Assembly (NCBI RefSeq): GCF_016086655.4
Contig: NC_052140.2
Coordinates: 4,960,001 to 5,024,000 of the forward strand
DNA: 64,000 nt
Source of the DNA: Lepeophtheirus salmonis
Taxonomy: Eukaryota > Arthropoda > Copepoda > Siphonostomatoida > Caligidae
Reading direction: 5' to 3'
The translations under genes were made by a program, and so were the position numbers. The notes below the pieces were generated by a model. It was given only the letters and a program-made list of their open reading frames with translations. It was not told where the DNA came from and did no database searches. Of the stretch, positions 1-12,660 are shown in pieces. Each line of letters starts with the position of its first letter. Position 1 is the stretch's first letter.

Positions 1-830
1 TGAACGTTTGTTGTGAAAAAATGGTTACAGATTTAATTTTCAAAGTATGCACCTTCGCTAGCCACACAGTTTTCCCATTTTCAGGCAATAACTGGATGCC
101 TTTCGAAAAAAAATGTTCGGTATGGCTGCAAACTACCCATCGATCCATTTTTTGGTTTCAACGTGAGAATTGAAGTGTAAATCATTGAGTGCGTGGTCCA
201 TCGATGCCAACAAGTGATAATTGGAAGGCACCAGGTCTGGTGAGTAAGCTGCATGAGCAAGAGGTTCCCAGTTGTACGATTAAACAAGCTAGCGGGTAGC
301 TATAGAGTGTTGGTGCGTTGTCATCAAGGAAAATCACCTTGTGTTGCCTGGCTTCATATTTTGAGCGTTTTTGGCGTATAACATGGTTCAAATCGCCCAA
401 TTGTTGTTGGTAGCAATCATCATTAAGATTTGGCCATCATCTTCATCGAGCAATGCTTGCTTTTGGGTGTCTCCAAAAATTTTCGGTGGCTGGCCGCGCT
501 CTTAATTTCTCAAGTTAAAATCACCACTTTAGAATTTTTCAAACCACATGAAGCACTGTATTCTGCTTAGAACATGTCCTTCGTAAGCTTCCACAAGCAT
601 TTAGTAATTGGTAGAAACTTCGTAATTTCAGCTGTTATAGTTTCTACAAAAGAAAGACGAATTTTATTAGGACCAGACAGATAGAACTGCATTCCTTTTA
701 GTTTTTTTAAACCCGATCCAACATTATCGGCAGCTAATCCAGTTCTCAATAAAGTGGTTTTTTTTTTTTTTTTAAAGAACCGATGTTGAGTCGTGTGTTT
801 TTGAAGCTTTGTTATTCGAGGGTATGTCAT
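1..830 (-). pseudogene. mariner transposase, internally deleted and frameshifted
   Basis: Read on the minus strand, this matches the Mos1-type mariner transposase in pieces. The N-terminal helix-turn-helix region ends near 440-480 with QALLDEDDGQ. The sequence then jumps at about 420 to YQQQLGDLNH, which in the family lies just before the second catalytic aspartate. The catalytic block KVIFLDDNAP follows near 340-310, then a frameshift, then the region corresponding to SPDLxPSxYHL near 250-220 and the C-terminal part down to about 30. The first catalytic aspartate and about 140 residues are missing. A poly-T run at 757-772 interrupts the upstream part. The element cannot encode an active enzyme. 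The mariner assignment is firm; the exact subfamily is inferred. Confidence 0.8.
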
Positions 831-1335
831 TTTGTAAGTGTTGAAATAAATTATTGTTGAATGAAAAAAAAAATATATATTTATTTCCTAGATCAAGTAG
901 TCATCCAATTTAAGATTTTAGGGGCACACTCAAAAATGAGGGATTGACGGGCAAACCAAAAAACTTTTTGATTTATTAATATATATATTTTACAATTTGA
1001 ATTCATGTTTTGTACTACAGTGCTTACATAATGTATTTACTAGTTAATCACTTCTATACCATCGGTTTTTGGAATATTATCAAACCAAATGATGCAGCTT
1101 TTTCTTGCGCTACAAAAATTGCGTTGGTTATTATTTTTTTTATAAATTAATATATTTTGCGTCATTAATTTCTATTTATCCTTCAATATTTGTATTTTAT
1201 TTACGAATCTGAGTTAAAAAAAAATAGAAAAAGAGATAATGACTTACAAAATGATAAAACGCATCCCAATTCAAGGACTGAAACGTGTGCCGTGGTTTGT
1301 ACCGAACTGCCCCAGCCCTAATTTCAACGCATTTT

Positions 1336-1455
1336 GAAATTAGTCAAGTGGAGCATTTCATCCCAAATCATGTGTGTTTTGATTTCCGGGGAAACCTTGA
1401 GACAAACTCATCGAACCACTAGGGCTCAATCGAACCCATATTACGAACCAATGAT
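1336..1455 (+). repeat. hAT-like terminal repeat, copy 1
   Basis: This stretch matches 27811-27930 in the same orientation. Both share the order TCAAGTG..GC.TTTCATC, CAAATCATGTGTGTTTTGA, CTCA(C/T)CGAACC and ATCGAACCCAT. The other copy ends in TTGAGAACCACTG, which is the typical end of a hAT terminal inverted repeat. Here that end has decayed to ACGAACCAATG. No partner terminus was found. Confidence 0.55.
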
Positions 1456-1519
1456 CTAAAAATATCTTAAGCACAAAGAAAATGTGAGCTCTTACAATTT
1501 ATCTTCTTTGAATGACACT

Positions 1520-1790
1520 AAATACGTCGTTACCTTTATTGTATCACACAAACTTTCATCCAAAAAGAAACAAAAAAATATCCCAAATCAATCATACTAA
1601 CTGTCATTTATCTCTTAAGTACTTCTAAACTATCATTGTCACTATTTCTTAACTATTTTTAAAATGAATTTGATAGTATTTATATCTCATAGTATTAAAA
1701 TCCAAGATAATGTTTTATTATTATGTAGCTTTGTAATATTTCATTAATTTTAATGTTAGTGAATAAATATCCTTTTTCTAAAATATTCAG
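1520..1790 (+). repeat. Dispersed 580-bp family, right half
   Basis: This matches the right half of the longer copy at 53621-54190. Shared blocks include TACCTTTRTTGTATCA, a run around CCCAAATCA, CTATTTATCT-like text and TTTAAATGAATT. No coding potential is seen. The stretch 831-1335 before it is AT-rich and shows nothing recognisable. Confidence 0.5.
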
Positions 1791-2817
1791 TGAACTGGGG
1801 TAAAACATGGCCCAAATTATTAAACGATTTTTTTATTACATGATATACAGTCGGCATATACTTAAAATATGGCTACTTAAATTTGTATTATTTTCCAAAT
1901 TATTCCATTTTGCACCATTCAGTATCCATTTAAGTTCTAGAAACACTTGCTTGACTTGAAGAAAAGGAGAAGAAATACAATATTTTTGAAAACTAATCTC
2001 AGTAAAATTAGTTTGAGATATAAAAAAGATGTAATTAAGTATTATTTTAAGAAGTTAAAACATAATAATTTATAGGAAAAAAAATCTATCAAATATTTAT
2101 TACCTTTAACGAACTTTACCAATAACTTACAATTTATAGAATAACACCTGATATTACATTAGTAGCAACTCGTATATCTCCATTTGAAAAAGGGAAATAA
2201 AAAAAAGCAAAAGAAGGTATTAAAAGCGAACAAATTAATCAAATTAAGCAAACCGAATTTAAAAATTACAAAATGTACGAATTATTCCGAGAAAATATTT
2301 TTTTACAACAGAAAAAGGTTGCATTTAATCTAAAAGGATGTTTGAGAAGCATATTAAAAAGTTCTGGCCCTGAAAGTTGTTTTAAACAGATATGAATCAA
2401 TTTTATAAAATTTGGTTGACAGAAAATTCCAGTTAACTTACGAAGGCTTAAAAACGTAGTTATACATTTATAAATGATGGCCAAAACTTTGTCACAACGA
2501 GAGATCAACATAAAATTCTTATTCTGTACTTTTTGGAAACATATTATATGTATAGTATAACCAGGACGGGCATGCGAGAAAGTGGGATGAAAGGGCAGGA
2601 GCGGTACTATTGATTAAAGTTTATTTAAAGAAATCAGCTGGATATAATGTTATGTTTTTGGAGGATACCATATCACGTGATTGAATTTTTATATACTTTA
2701 AATAACACTAGACGAGTTAATATAAAAAGTTGTTGATATTTCAAATTCTGGAATATTATATTTACTTCGTAAAACTTATAAAAAAACTTTAATATTTATA
2801 TATTATAGATCTACCGA
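1791..2817. other. AT-rich stretch without recognisable genes
   Basis: Nothing recognisable is seen on either strand. A minus-strand reading frame at 2266-2511 has no recognisable motif and reads like chance AT-rich translation. Confidence 0.6.
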
Positions 2818-3548
2818 GGGGTTTATTCAAATCTGAACACTTTGAATTTTAAACTTCGAGAATATATAATTTATTAATCAACAATAGAATTTCAACAAAA
2901 TTATACTATAAAGATATGTGTTGGAGTCCTCTGTCATGGTGTCCCAGTGCTGGCTGACAGTTTAAGACAGGCTAAGAGCCTCGGTGTTTGGATAACTTTA
3001 GGGATTTCCCCCAACGTAAACCTAAAATGGTTAAAGAGTTCAAAAGAACTCAAAAGATCAATTCAAAAGAGTATCGCAACGAAGCCGACGTGTTTATTTC
3101 ATCGTTGGTTTCAAAAGTGGCCTCTAAATCCTCACACGGCTCTTTCCACCCACTTTTTTTGATAGCTCTATGCCCAGTCTGGTGTTAACCACCGATATCT
3201 CTTGTAGGACTTGAAGGGAGTGGCCTTGGCTATTTTCTTTAACTCCTCCGGATACAGTTTGCCCTTTTTCACAGGGCCCTTCTTCCTATCCAACATTTCG
3301 GACTTGCTGACGGCATAGAATATTGTCCTGGGGACGTCTAACTGCTGGGAGTGTGCGATTGGAAATTTGTAGATCACGTTTAAGTGTCATTTTATCTACT
3401 TTTATGTAAGCTAGAGAGAGCTCACATTTGTTCTTGTTTTTTGTAACTATTTTTTAATAATTTAACATACATATCGAAATATTAATTAATTTCAATCACT
3501 CAACCTTCATTAATTATTTAACTAGTAAGTCTTCAGATTTCAATAGAC
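2818..3548 (-). mobile_element. Tc1/mariner-like element with terminal inverted repeats, internally deleted
   Basis: On the minus strand, codons from 3377 downward give the N-terminal DNA-binding part: DVPRTIFYAVSKSEMLDRKK, then GPVKKGKLYPEELKKIAKA. After a frameshift comes a block matching KVGGKSRVR-x-RPLLKPTMK (about 3150-3080). The frame then jumps to the C-terminal NTEAL..WDTMTED block (about 2975-2935). The DDE catalytic core is absent. The left end (2818) has TTATTCAAATCTGAACACTT and the right end is its imperfect inverse, CAGATTTCAATAGAC (about 3531-3545). The same end occurs at 12264, where a related fragment begins in the opposite orientation. This is a dead non-autonomous copy. Confidence 0.75.
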
Positions 3549-4330
3549 AACTTGATATTAACACTGAGATCTCTTGAATTTTTTTTCGTTGAAGTCGCTA
3601 AGATATGTTATACAATGAGTAATCCAAAAAATAATGACTAACACATGAGATGAGCTGTAGATTACCGGTAAATTGATAATTTCAAGTATTATAACGTATA
3701 TTTGTGATATTACGATATTCAGAATTTCAATTAAGGAGCAGCGGATGAAGGATGACAACTCTTTCTGTTTCTCACTTGGACTTTTAATCGATTATTACGA
3801 ATTACTATTTCTGAAACTCATTAGTTCCTTTGGAAGTATGGGATTATTCTGTAAAACATCAGGAGGAATTTATGTACATATTTTTGAGCATAGATACAAT
3901 GATTCACGAGGTCAAAAGTCACTATCACATACCTTGACGGAAGGGACATCTACACAATGAACGATTTTTCTACTAAAGAAGATGAGATCTGCCGAGTGAG
4001 GACACAGAGACGAGATCACTTAAGCAGTAGGCGTGTGGCTAGGATATCCAGTTGGAAAAATATATACTCGTAGGAAAAATGGATAGATGCAGATCCCATT
4101 AATTGGAATCCTGGTGGAGGACACTTTTTTAAGGCATTTTAATAATAAGATTAATTATATTCAACATTGCACGAAGGTAGCAGCAAACTATACAGTTGTT
4201 ATTAGAGAGATATGTTAATTCAACAATGAATGAAAATAAGAAAGAAGAACAAGCTAACACAACAACCCTTTTTCCTTTTCTAACCTCACAACTGTAATTT
4301 ATCAAAACTTGCAGCACAGTTTTAAATATA
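3549..4330. other. AT-rich stretch without recognisable genes
   Basis: Two overlapping reading frames on opposite strands (about 3558-3960) share no motif with any family recognised. Nothing else is supported here. Confidence 0.5.
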
Positions 4331-4640
4331 ACTAGAGATGGGATTTGTGTAAGAGGACAAGGAGAATGCGGGAGTGAAAAATATTTCATTAAGATTATTG
4401 GAAATATCTTCTGGGTGTTGTTACATATATGATTTTGGGGGAGATAAAATGAATTATTGTTATAAAAAGGAGAACCTTCTACATTTAAAGTAGTATTAGT
4501 GTAGGGAAAATGTTATAGTTCTATTTGAATTCAAATTTATTTATTTCATAATGCATTTTTAAAGCAATTTACATCAAAGATAGGGGGAAAAATATTCTTT
4601 CAGAGGGAGAAGTTAACACACCCATGACTTATTAAATCGT
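4331..4640 (+). repeat. Dispersed 580-bp family, left half
   Basis: This matches 53621-53940 in the same orientation, with shared order TAGAGATGGGRTTTGTGTA, ATGATTTTGG, AAATGAATTA, GAACCTTC.ACATTT, GTTAACACAC. The copy stops where the right half would begin; that right half is found alone at 1520-1790. No coding potential. Confidence 0.55.
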
Positions 4641-5639
4641 AATTAAAAAGCAAAAAAAGAGCATGCACATCAACTGTTTTTCTTTTTCTAAGTGGTAAAC
4701 TTAGTATTTTCTTAAAGCAGATCCCTTCTTTAAGTATCACTTATTACTTCGTTTATTTATCAAAGAGAATAAATTGATACAATTGTATATTCACTTACAT
4801 TTTTAAGTATCTTCTTTTGTAAGACTACTTATAAAAAACTGTTATGGGAAACATTTAATTTTATTTATCTTAATAATTTATTTACAGAGATTAAAAAAAT
4901 ATGCAATGTGCGTAAGTTCGTGCCCCGGTCGTTCCTAGAGAACGAAATATACTTTTGGACTTTTAAATAGGAATCCTAGGTCAAATGGAGTCATTGTAAT
5001 ACATACTATAATCAAGGAAGGCCACATAAATGGAATGCCACTACTTTTCCCTCTCGTACCGTTCTAGTAACAGTAGAACAAAGAAACTTGAGATTCCTTC
5101 TTCTCTTCAACAGTTCAACAGACTACAACGTGAGCTATATTAAAATTCAGGCTGCATTCATTTTGGGTTATTTGAATTTATACCTTTATAATCACTAATA
5201 ATTATTGATCAAGGTGATTAAATATCCCTAACACATAAATTGCCCCTGGCTGTGTTGTGGGTCAACCGAGAAAGAAAATCCCACCCCATGGGCTTGTAAA
5301 GCTTTTTCTGGGGTTTCTCATATAAGTCAATTTGCTCCCATTGTTTTGGAGTAGATTTTGACCACCTGGCCGGAAGGAGCAAGTTCCCTCCAGCGAGAAT
5401 CTAACGGTATGTGATCTTCACTGCAAGCCTTTATAAAATATCTTATCTAAGGGTAATTCACCATTCTTGTCCTTCCGTATCATGAAAATAACAAAACATT
5501 CCAGTGGAATTCGATATCAGTTTTGCCAAGTATCATGATAATAGAGTTTGTTGGACGATTCTTAAGATTAAATCAAACATTTAAAAACTTTTTTTTTAAA
5601 TAAAATTGTGGTTCTGAATTAATTAAGAATGATCATATG
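4641..5639. other. Mostly AT-rich filler with one GC-richer island
   Basis: The stretch 5235-5440 is clearly richer in G+C than its surroundings. On the minus strand it reads for about 35 codons without a stop, but no family is recognised. It may be a decayed transposon or exon fragment. The remainder shows nothing. Confidence 0.35.
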
Positions 5640-6080
5640 CCTGAGCAATCGCCAAATTAATTGCATATTTATATTTTTTGAATTTGCATATATTTTAGTT
5701 TTAGGGTTATCATTTTCTTATTGTAATATTAATTTGGTGAAAAACTTATTTCGTATTTTTCAATTTATTCCAATGCTTTACAAAAAGTGCTAAAATCATT
5801 TGATTTAAATAAAGTATAGCCTGCTCCGTTCAATAACTTGTTGCCAACCAACAAGAATCCAACTTTATAATACCCTTGTCCCTATTGGTCCAAAAATCGG
5901 ACAACCAATTTTCAAAGGCCTATGTTGAGGCCAAAGTTGTACCACCAAGCGCGTTGTCCATAGGCAAGACAAGGTGGTAGTCACTTGGTGCCCGATCTGG
6001 ACTCTAGGGAGGATGCATATGCACTTCCCGTCCGAGCTTCCAGAGCGTCTTGTGCATTATCAAAGATGTGTGTTAGTTAT
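5640..6080 (-). pseudogene. mariner transposase, C-terminal half
   Basis: The minus strand from about 6065 reads TLWKLGREVHMHPP, then SPDRAPSDYHL (the conserved region around the third catalytic aspartate of mariner), PMDNALGGTTLAST, FENWLSDFWTNRDKG and KLDSCW, followed by a frameshifted tail near 5700. A block IIKLDSCW recurs at 26290-26310 and a KLDSR variant at 33060, showing the same mariner family at three places in the window. The N-terminal half is not present next to it. The copy is a remnant with several stops. Confidence 0.72.
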
Positions 6081-6700
6081 AAACTCATACGTGATTCAAT
6101 TTTTTCCTCTGAAATATTAGTGTAATCTATATTCAACACAGCCTAACCAGGCCATCTTCTTTTAAATTTCTTAATAAATATTAAAAACTAAATCTACCAA
6201 AAAACCATCAAAATCCACCTCTTTTAAATGCATTTTTTTAAATTGAAATATAAGGTATATTGTATAATTTCAGCTAGGATATAAAGCATTTGAATAAAAA
6301 ATATATCAGCTTCCTTTGTAAGGTCTTTCATTTTACTCGATTTTTTGGTGGTTATATACATTTTTTATTAATTTTAATCAAGATAAAGTAATAAAGAGTT
6401 GATTTTTCAAATGCTATATGTTTGTATTAATTTGTTATTTAATTTGATTTTCATCTATATGGTTCTTTTATCTCGAACTATCGCACTGAATCATAGTAAT
6501 ACCTAAAAAACTTGTTTAAAAAAAAGGTTATAAAAGGCAAAACTTTCGATGTTGAAATTTTAATGGACATTTTTGTGATATATGTCTTAAATAACAGTAA
6601 TAAATGTGAGTTTCAGCCTGGGGGCGAAAATGCTGCTATATAGTGTAATGAACAAGATATACTTAGTTAAAAAAATGCAAAATTACTTTTTACCTAACCT
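6081..6700. other. AT-rich stretch without recognisable genes
   Basis: Nothing recognisable apart from long A and T runs. Confidence 0.6.
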
Positions 6701-6708
6701 ACTAAAGG

Positions 6709-7463
6709 GTGATTCAAAACGAACGTTTTTTTTCCAGTTGGGATTTTTTGATAGGTGCGCGTGAGTTCTGTCAAATTCATACGTCATTTTTACACAGTAT
6801 TGTTTTACAATTCTTCATGGAAAGATATATGCCACAACAACGTGTACAAATTGTTCAATTGTACTATGAAAATCAGAGTTCTGTGAAATAAGTTTTTCGC
6901 AAATTAGCCCAACTTATGGTCCACATAATCGACCTTCAGAATCCCCAATTCGCAGAATAATTGAAAAATTTGAAGGGGACGCAACTTGCTGGGATGCCCC
7001 GTCATCTGGTAGGCCACGTACAGCTCGCAGCGTAGAAAATATTCCAGCCGTAGCCGAGAGTGTAGCAGAAGATCGTGAAGAATCGATTCTCCACCTTCAA
7101 CATACTTTTTGGTACCTCAAATTGAAGCACATGGTTTCCACGATATTTGATTCCACACAGATCGCGTAACAATGGACTTATTGAGACATCATTTTGGTGA
7201 GCAATTAATTTCATGTTTTGGCCCGGTGAATTGGCCACCAAGATAGTGTGATATCACACCTTTGAACTTTTTCTTTGGACAACGTAAAAGCAAAAGTTTA
7301 TGAGGATAAACCAGCGACGATTGAAGCATTGGAAGCAAATATTGAGCGAGTTATTCGTGAGATTGCGGTCACAATGCTCGAACGCGTCATCGAAAATTGG
7401 CGCAAAAGAATGGACCATTTAAAGGCCAGTTGCAGCCAACATATGAAGGGGATTATTTTCTAG
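6709..7463 (+). pseudogene. Tc1-like element with DUF4817-type N-terminal domain
   Basis: The element begins near 6706 with GGGTGATTCAAAACGAACG, a plausible terminus. Its reading frame starts at about 6829 with MPQQRVQIVQLYYENQSSVK, the start of the DUF4817-type helix-turn-helix domain that heads one Tc1-like family. A stop follows, then the frame continues as VFRKLAQL. The centre is degraded. The C-terminal half returns as DLLRHHFGEQLISCF, then NWPP..CDITPLNFFF (the last DDE region) and, in another frame at 7275-7463, VKAKVYEDKPATIEALEANI, LERVIENWRKRMDHL and HMKGIIF. Much of the central catalytic region is missing or unreadable. This copy is dead. Confidence 0.78.
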
Positions 7464-10400
7464 AAATATTTGTGAAGGTTTTTCCTCTATTTGGGGTCCA
7501 CAACGTCCACCTTATAATCCAAAAAAACCTATTATCTGGCGTGTTCTCATTCAAAGGCACATGAATTGAATTCGGTTCAATTAGTCCTCTCTTTTCTTTC
7601 GTATGTGAGTCTCAATCTAATAAGATAAATAAATCTTTATGGTTTCAAATGAAACTAATACATGTTTAATTTGCTATTATATGTAATTGAACAACACCTA
7701 AAATATACGTGACAGCCTTTCAACTAATAATGTACATATATAGAACATTTGTAAATGGGTTTGAGCGCTGATAGGATCTGAAGTCATTTTTGTTTCTAAC
7801 TAATAATAAATCTAGATGAATTTATTTTAATACAAGATTCAATTTTTAAATAAATATCACATATATTTTGAATTGGAGCTCTGAAGACTCTAACATGAGG
7901 AATTTTTACAATCCATGATTAATAAAAGGAGATATTAAAGTGAAATAACCATTTTGTTATTCTGAACATAATAAATGAAATGACGTATTTCGAAGGACAA
8001 CAAGTTCGGGAGAAATTATTCTCATGAAGTTCATGTGCGGAGGGACGATCCTTGAGAAGGAAATATGCATTATCTATAAGGACTTGATGGAGTAATTGCA
8101 GTACTATAATTATTAATTATATTTAATCAGTGCAACTTCATCTGACCAACTAAATGTATGAATATAAAATAGAGTTTGTGTGTGTCCTTCAGGCGTGTCC
8201 ACTATCCACACTGTTGACAGGGACGAAATTTTTGTATGTTTTTCATATAAAAGGGCTTATTCTATACCAAAAACACGGAAACCGTTTTTTGGAGCTCAAG
8301 GGACTAGATAAGGAGTTGAGTCATAAATCATAATGTGACTGGAATTTAAAAAAATAACTATACGAATAAGTACGTTTCCTAAATTTATTCAAAATCAAAA
8401 AAATTATCGTCAAAAAAAAAAAAAAAAAAAAAAATCGGTGAAAATTGCCATTTCATCTTTTTCAAGTAGACTTCCAATGAAATATAGGATTCGTAAATAA
8501 AGTTGTTTGTAGAAATTTATCTGGAGATTTGTTTGTATATAAATTTGACACAAAAAATTATGTTTAACTGAAATATTTGTTATTTTCTGAATACCTTTTC
8601 ATTTTTTTTTTAAATTTATCTTTTTTTGTCTCTTTTGTTTTTCATCAAACGTCAATTTTCAAACTTTAAAAATAAATGCCATCAAACGATGCATTTTGGG
8701 GCATTAAAGTTTATATTCTAACATTTAATATTGTATTTTCCAAAACATTAAATAATTTAACAATATTTGCAAAAATAAACCAGTTATCAGTGGTTATTCT
8801 CCTTTAACTTTTTTGTTTTAGTAAGTAAAAAAAAAATATTGGTAGGTCAGTGTTTATTTCCCTTTACAATGTTGATAACTTTTATTTAGTACTTTTTTGC
8901 AAAATTTGTGCAAATATGTTTTTGCAGTTTACTTCGCTAATTTGAATTTTTCAATGTTTGACAAAAATAAAGGATATACTTCTCATCCAGACAAATTTAT
9001 ATTTTTCTTTAAATTCCTAATTATACATATATTATAATGCTCGCCCGCTTCGAAGGGTCTAAACATTAAAAAGAAATAATGTTGACCATTGTCAATGTGA
9101 TTTTCTGCTCCGTCCTTGGCTCGAGTAACGTCGTGTACAACCTTTTGGTAGAGGAATATATATATAAAAAAATGAGCTTAAACTTACTAACTCTTTTTAG
9201 AAAGATAACTGTTTAGAAATAATAGAACAATTTTTATGAAAGGCAAACTTAACAAGCCTTGGTAATGACTAATTAATAAAACTTATCTTAGATTTTTTTT
9301 TATTAATGCAAAGGATTAAAAAAATTAAAGCCGACGAGGAATCTTCCATATCCGCAAAACTCCAGAGATCCTCTTCTCCTATCCTATAGTTGAAGCCTAT
9401 CAGATGTCATCACAGACTGTAATTATTAAGATCCCTCATTCGAAGTCGTCTATTTATTAATGGACATCAACCAAACTTTTTGAAATCGATTCGATCTTGA
9501 ACATTTTATGAAAGGAATAGTAGGATAAATCCACATTTCCGGTCTATCACCAAAAACCTCTTTGAAATAAAAGTGTTATTTTCTCCTCGTCCTAATTTAC
9601 TTAGTTGATAAGTGTGAACATTTTGGCCTCAAAGAAAAAATATGCGTTTATAGTAGGTATTTTTAGATGCGCGCATCGTTCATTTTTTTGTTCAATGTAA
9701 CGCCTGTGTACATGATATTTGAAGGGTTGAACTCTCTAATCAAATATGGATTATAAGTAATAGCTAAATTCCTAGATTGTCTTAACTCATGCTACAAATT
9801 TGAATACAAAGCCGATAATTAAGTCAAATATATCTATGAAATTTTACAATGTATGTACGAGTATATGTAAAGTAAAAAAAAATATAGTGGGATTTTCTCC
9901 ATTTCTTGTTTTTAGTTTAAGATTGTTTTTGTGTTATTGTTTTCTTGTTTTCTTATCAGTAAAATAAAAATAAGGGAAGACGATTTATAAAGTTATTATG
10001 TATAAAATAAATCTTATATACTTAATTGGTAAACTTCATGATCCGAACTCGATTTAACAATTTGTTTATCTTCGTCACTTCTCTTATTTTTTCCATTTAC
10101 CTTCTCATTTTTTTTTTTTTTTTTTAGAAACTTTATATTTTTGATTCATCTATTCTTTACAAAGAGGTTTTAGTCTCAAACAATTACTCATTTTGGCTCA
10201 ATAAGCACTTCACTATTTCCAAATATATATAAGGGGAACCAGGAATGGTCTCACAGGTTGGTTGTAATAGATGAATATAGTTCCCCTGAGTCAATGTTTA
10301 GAGTTGTAGAAAATATGAATGATGAATGGTAAGGCGGATGTTTTTTTAGGAATTATAAGCATAGGTAGATAAAAATAATATTATAATGAAGAGATAATAA

Positions 10401-10915
10401 AAATCCTTTCATTAATTGCTAGCTGGAGACTGGTCCAGCCGTTATTATTTACTCATCTCTATTAGGCAAACTTTGAGACATTGTAAATCGTTTCCTCTTG
10501 GCCCAGTCTGCTCCCTGATGGCCTACTTTAGCGCGGCTATCTCAATCCTCTTCTCGGCAACAAGGACAATGTTTTTCTTAGTAATCGACAGCTATTTATG
10601 TGTTTTACAGCACTGCTCATAGGAAAATTGTAAAACATGAGTCTTAACCTCTCAAAATTTGCATAATAGAGATGAATAAATAATAAACGTTGGCCTAATA
10701 TATTTGATTTATTTTCCAAAGCTGTTCTCTGTGGTACTTGAGTTTATTTAATTCCTCTTATACCTTATTGTAGCTAATTTAATACAACGCCATAGCAGAT
10801 AAATAAATATTCTTTAAATTGTCAGGGTGACCACGTTCATTTTTATTTTTTTAACATACTGTCCGATAATAATATTTTCATCTATGGTTATAAAAAAAAG
10901 TCCTGTTTGCTTTAG
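7464..10915. other. Long AT-rich stretch, no gene recognised
   Basis: About 3.4 kb of AT-rich DNA with poly-A (8408-8434) and poly-T (10111-10125) runs. A GC-richer patch at 10416-10600 translates on the minus strand to a charged segment (LVAEKRIEIAAL, then REQTGPRGNDLQCL) with a stop in it and no family recognised. The sequence GGTGACCACGTT.ATTTTTA near 10825 recurs at 28453. Nothing else can be supported. Confidence 0.5.
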
Positions 10916-11125
10916 ATGAGAACTGAAGATCGTCCAAAGAGTAATTCCTTATTACGTCCTTGCTAGATACAGAGTGGGTTTATTGCTTAATTTATTTCTC
11001 TCTTTGCTGCTTATTTAACTTTTCTAATAAAACGTCATTACCGCTAAGCTGCACCCCTCCCAAACACTCTTCAAATTGTAAGGATTATCATGTTATAAGT
11101 TGGTTTTTTTTTAACTTAGTGAAAA
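10916..11125 (+). repeat. SINE/MITE-like dispersed repeat, copy A
   Basis: This belongs with 20291-20490, 30955-31085 (minus), 43862-44030, 44415-44490 (minus, end only) and 49990-50170 (minus). Shared blocks are AGAGTAATTCCT, TCTAATAAAACGTCAT, GCTAAGCTG and CTTCAAATTGT.AGG. It has no coding potential. Confidence 0.5.
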
Positions 11126-11743
11126 TGCATATGATTTAGAAAACTAATGTTCTAATAATATATACATATTAGACTGAACTTTTGCTGAACTCATATATTT
11201 TTGACTGCACCAACAGATTTTCTACTGGTAAAGGAATAAGATATCCGAAGTCGGTTTGAATTTAATAGAACCTTTTTTTTTTTTAAATTCTGGCACTTTC
11301 AGTTTTGAAAAAAATATATAAACCTATAATTTTATGGGAAAAAATTTCTACATTTGAAGTGCTTTGAAATATATCGTTTATTTCAGCCTATTGAAATATT
11401 ATTTACAGGTAGTAGTACCTGGTATTGCCCAGATTTGTTAGGCATCAACGAATTTACAAAATGTACTTAGATGTTATCTCCTCAACAATGAATGAAATAT
11501 TAATAATAACAGTTTGAGATTTTTTTAATGACTTGATGAGAAGGGGAGTACTTTAGTCTCTAGAGTGCTACCTGGCTGAGCTTCAACCAAAAACACTCTT
11601 TGGGACAATTAATCCAAAGAATATGGTATATACCAAATTTTAAAAGCAACTGATTTTATTTGTTTTTCTCTTTGTGATCAACCCAGACCTAGTTTCTTAA
11701 AAACCAGTCCAGGCTGAACTTGTTTGAAGGACCAAATAATAAA

Positions 11744-11800
11744 CAAATAACGAGTATTCAAGCAAGTAATAAGTATTCAACCAAGTAACGAGTATTCAAG
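11744..11800 (+). repeat. 19-bp tandem repeat, three units
   Basis: Three adjacent units of exactly 19 bases, of the form CAAGTAACGAGTATTCAAG, start at 11744, 11763 and 11782, and a partial fourth follows. Units differ at one to four positions. The flanks (11126-11743 and 11801-12260) are AT-rich and show nothing else. Confidence 0.8.
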
Positions 11801-12261
11801 CGAATAAATAGAGATTCATCTTCTGGAGACTAGAATTGCTTGATAAAAATTATGATTCCCATTAATATTGATATTCAAGAGTTGAAGAATGACTTCTCCA
11901 TAGGATGATGCACCAGTTATGTCAAGGTTTAACAGTACAATCCAGCTTTTCACATTATTGAAAAATAAAATTCATAAGCTGTTATTATCATTATTCCATT
12001 ATTGAGGAGAGAACATCTAATTGTTAAGTAACTTTGTGTGAGTGTGCTCATATAAAATAGATGATAAAACTAAAGATTTCTTAAGGAGTTATCTTCTAAA
12101 GTATTTAATCAAAGTTTGCTGGTTCGTTGACAACTGATGACTTCAGGCAATGTCGGTTACTACTGCTAGAATACAACTAAAGTAAAGTTTGTGTGTTGGT
12201 CCTTGGAGGACTCATTTTTTTATAAAAAATATGGTTAGATAAAGTTGGATTATTAACCTGG

Positions 12262-12660
12262 GTGGTACATTGAAATCTGAACAATTACTTATTCAATAAT
12301 TAATAAAAGTTGAGTGATTGAAATTAATTTATAATTAGATATATTAAAACATAAACAGTTAATACAGAAAAAAAAACATGAGCTCTCTAGCTTACCTACA
12401 AGTCGAGAAAATGAACTTGATGGGCGTCTCCAGTACTACCATCTTCGCCGTCAGCAAGTCCCAAACGTTAGAGAGGAAGAAGGGATCTGTCAAGAAGGGC
12501 AAACTGAATCCGGAGGAGTTAAAGTCTATGAGAGCCCATTCAACAGCATGAGAATCCTTTGCCAAAAAAAAGACTCCTAACTTTAACGGATGTTCGATCT
12601 AAACTATACTTTTTATTTTATATTTCTTTCAATGTCCAGCTACAATGTAAAATTTAACAA
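12262..12660 (+). mobile_element. Tc1/mariner-like fragment, internally deleted
   Basis: The left end, ACATTGAAATCTGAACAATTACT (first 20 bases ACATTGAAATCTGAACAATT), matches the terminus of the element at 2818-3548. The reading frame then gives VEKMNLMGVSSTTIFAVSKS, QTLERKKGSVKKGKLNPEEL and KSM, the DNA-binding start of the same family. It passes straight into HSTA-x-ESFAKKK and then a TAACTTTAACGG..TCTAAACT.TACTTTT tail. That tail is shared with 14880-14960. The whole catalytic domain is absent. Confidence 0.7.

Noticed and set aside
2266..2511. 81-codon minus frame
   Set aside because: There is no recognisable domain, no splice context, and composition is like the surrounding AT-rich DNA.
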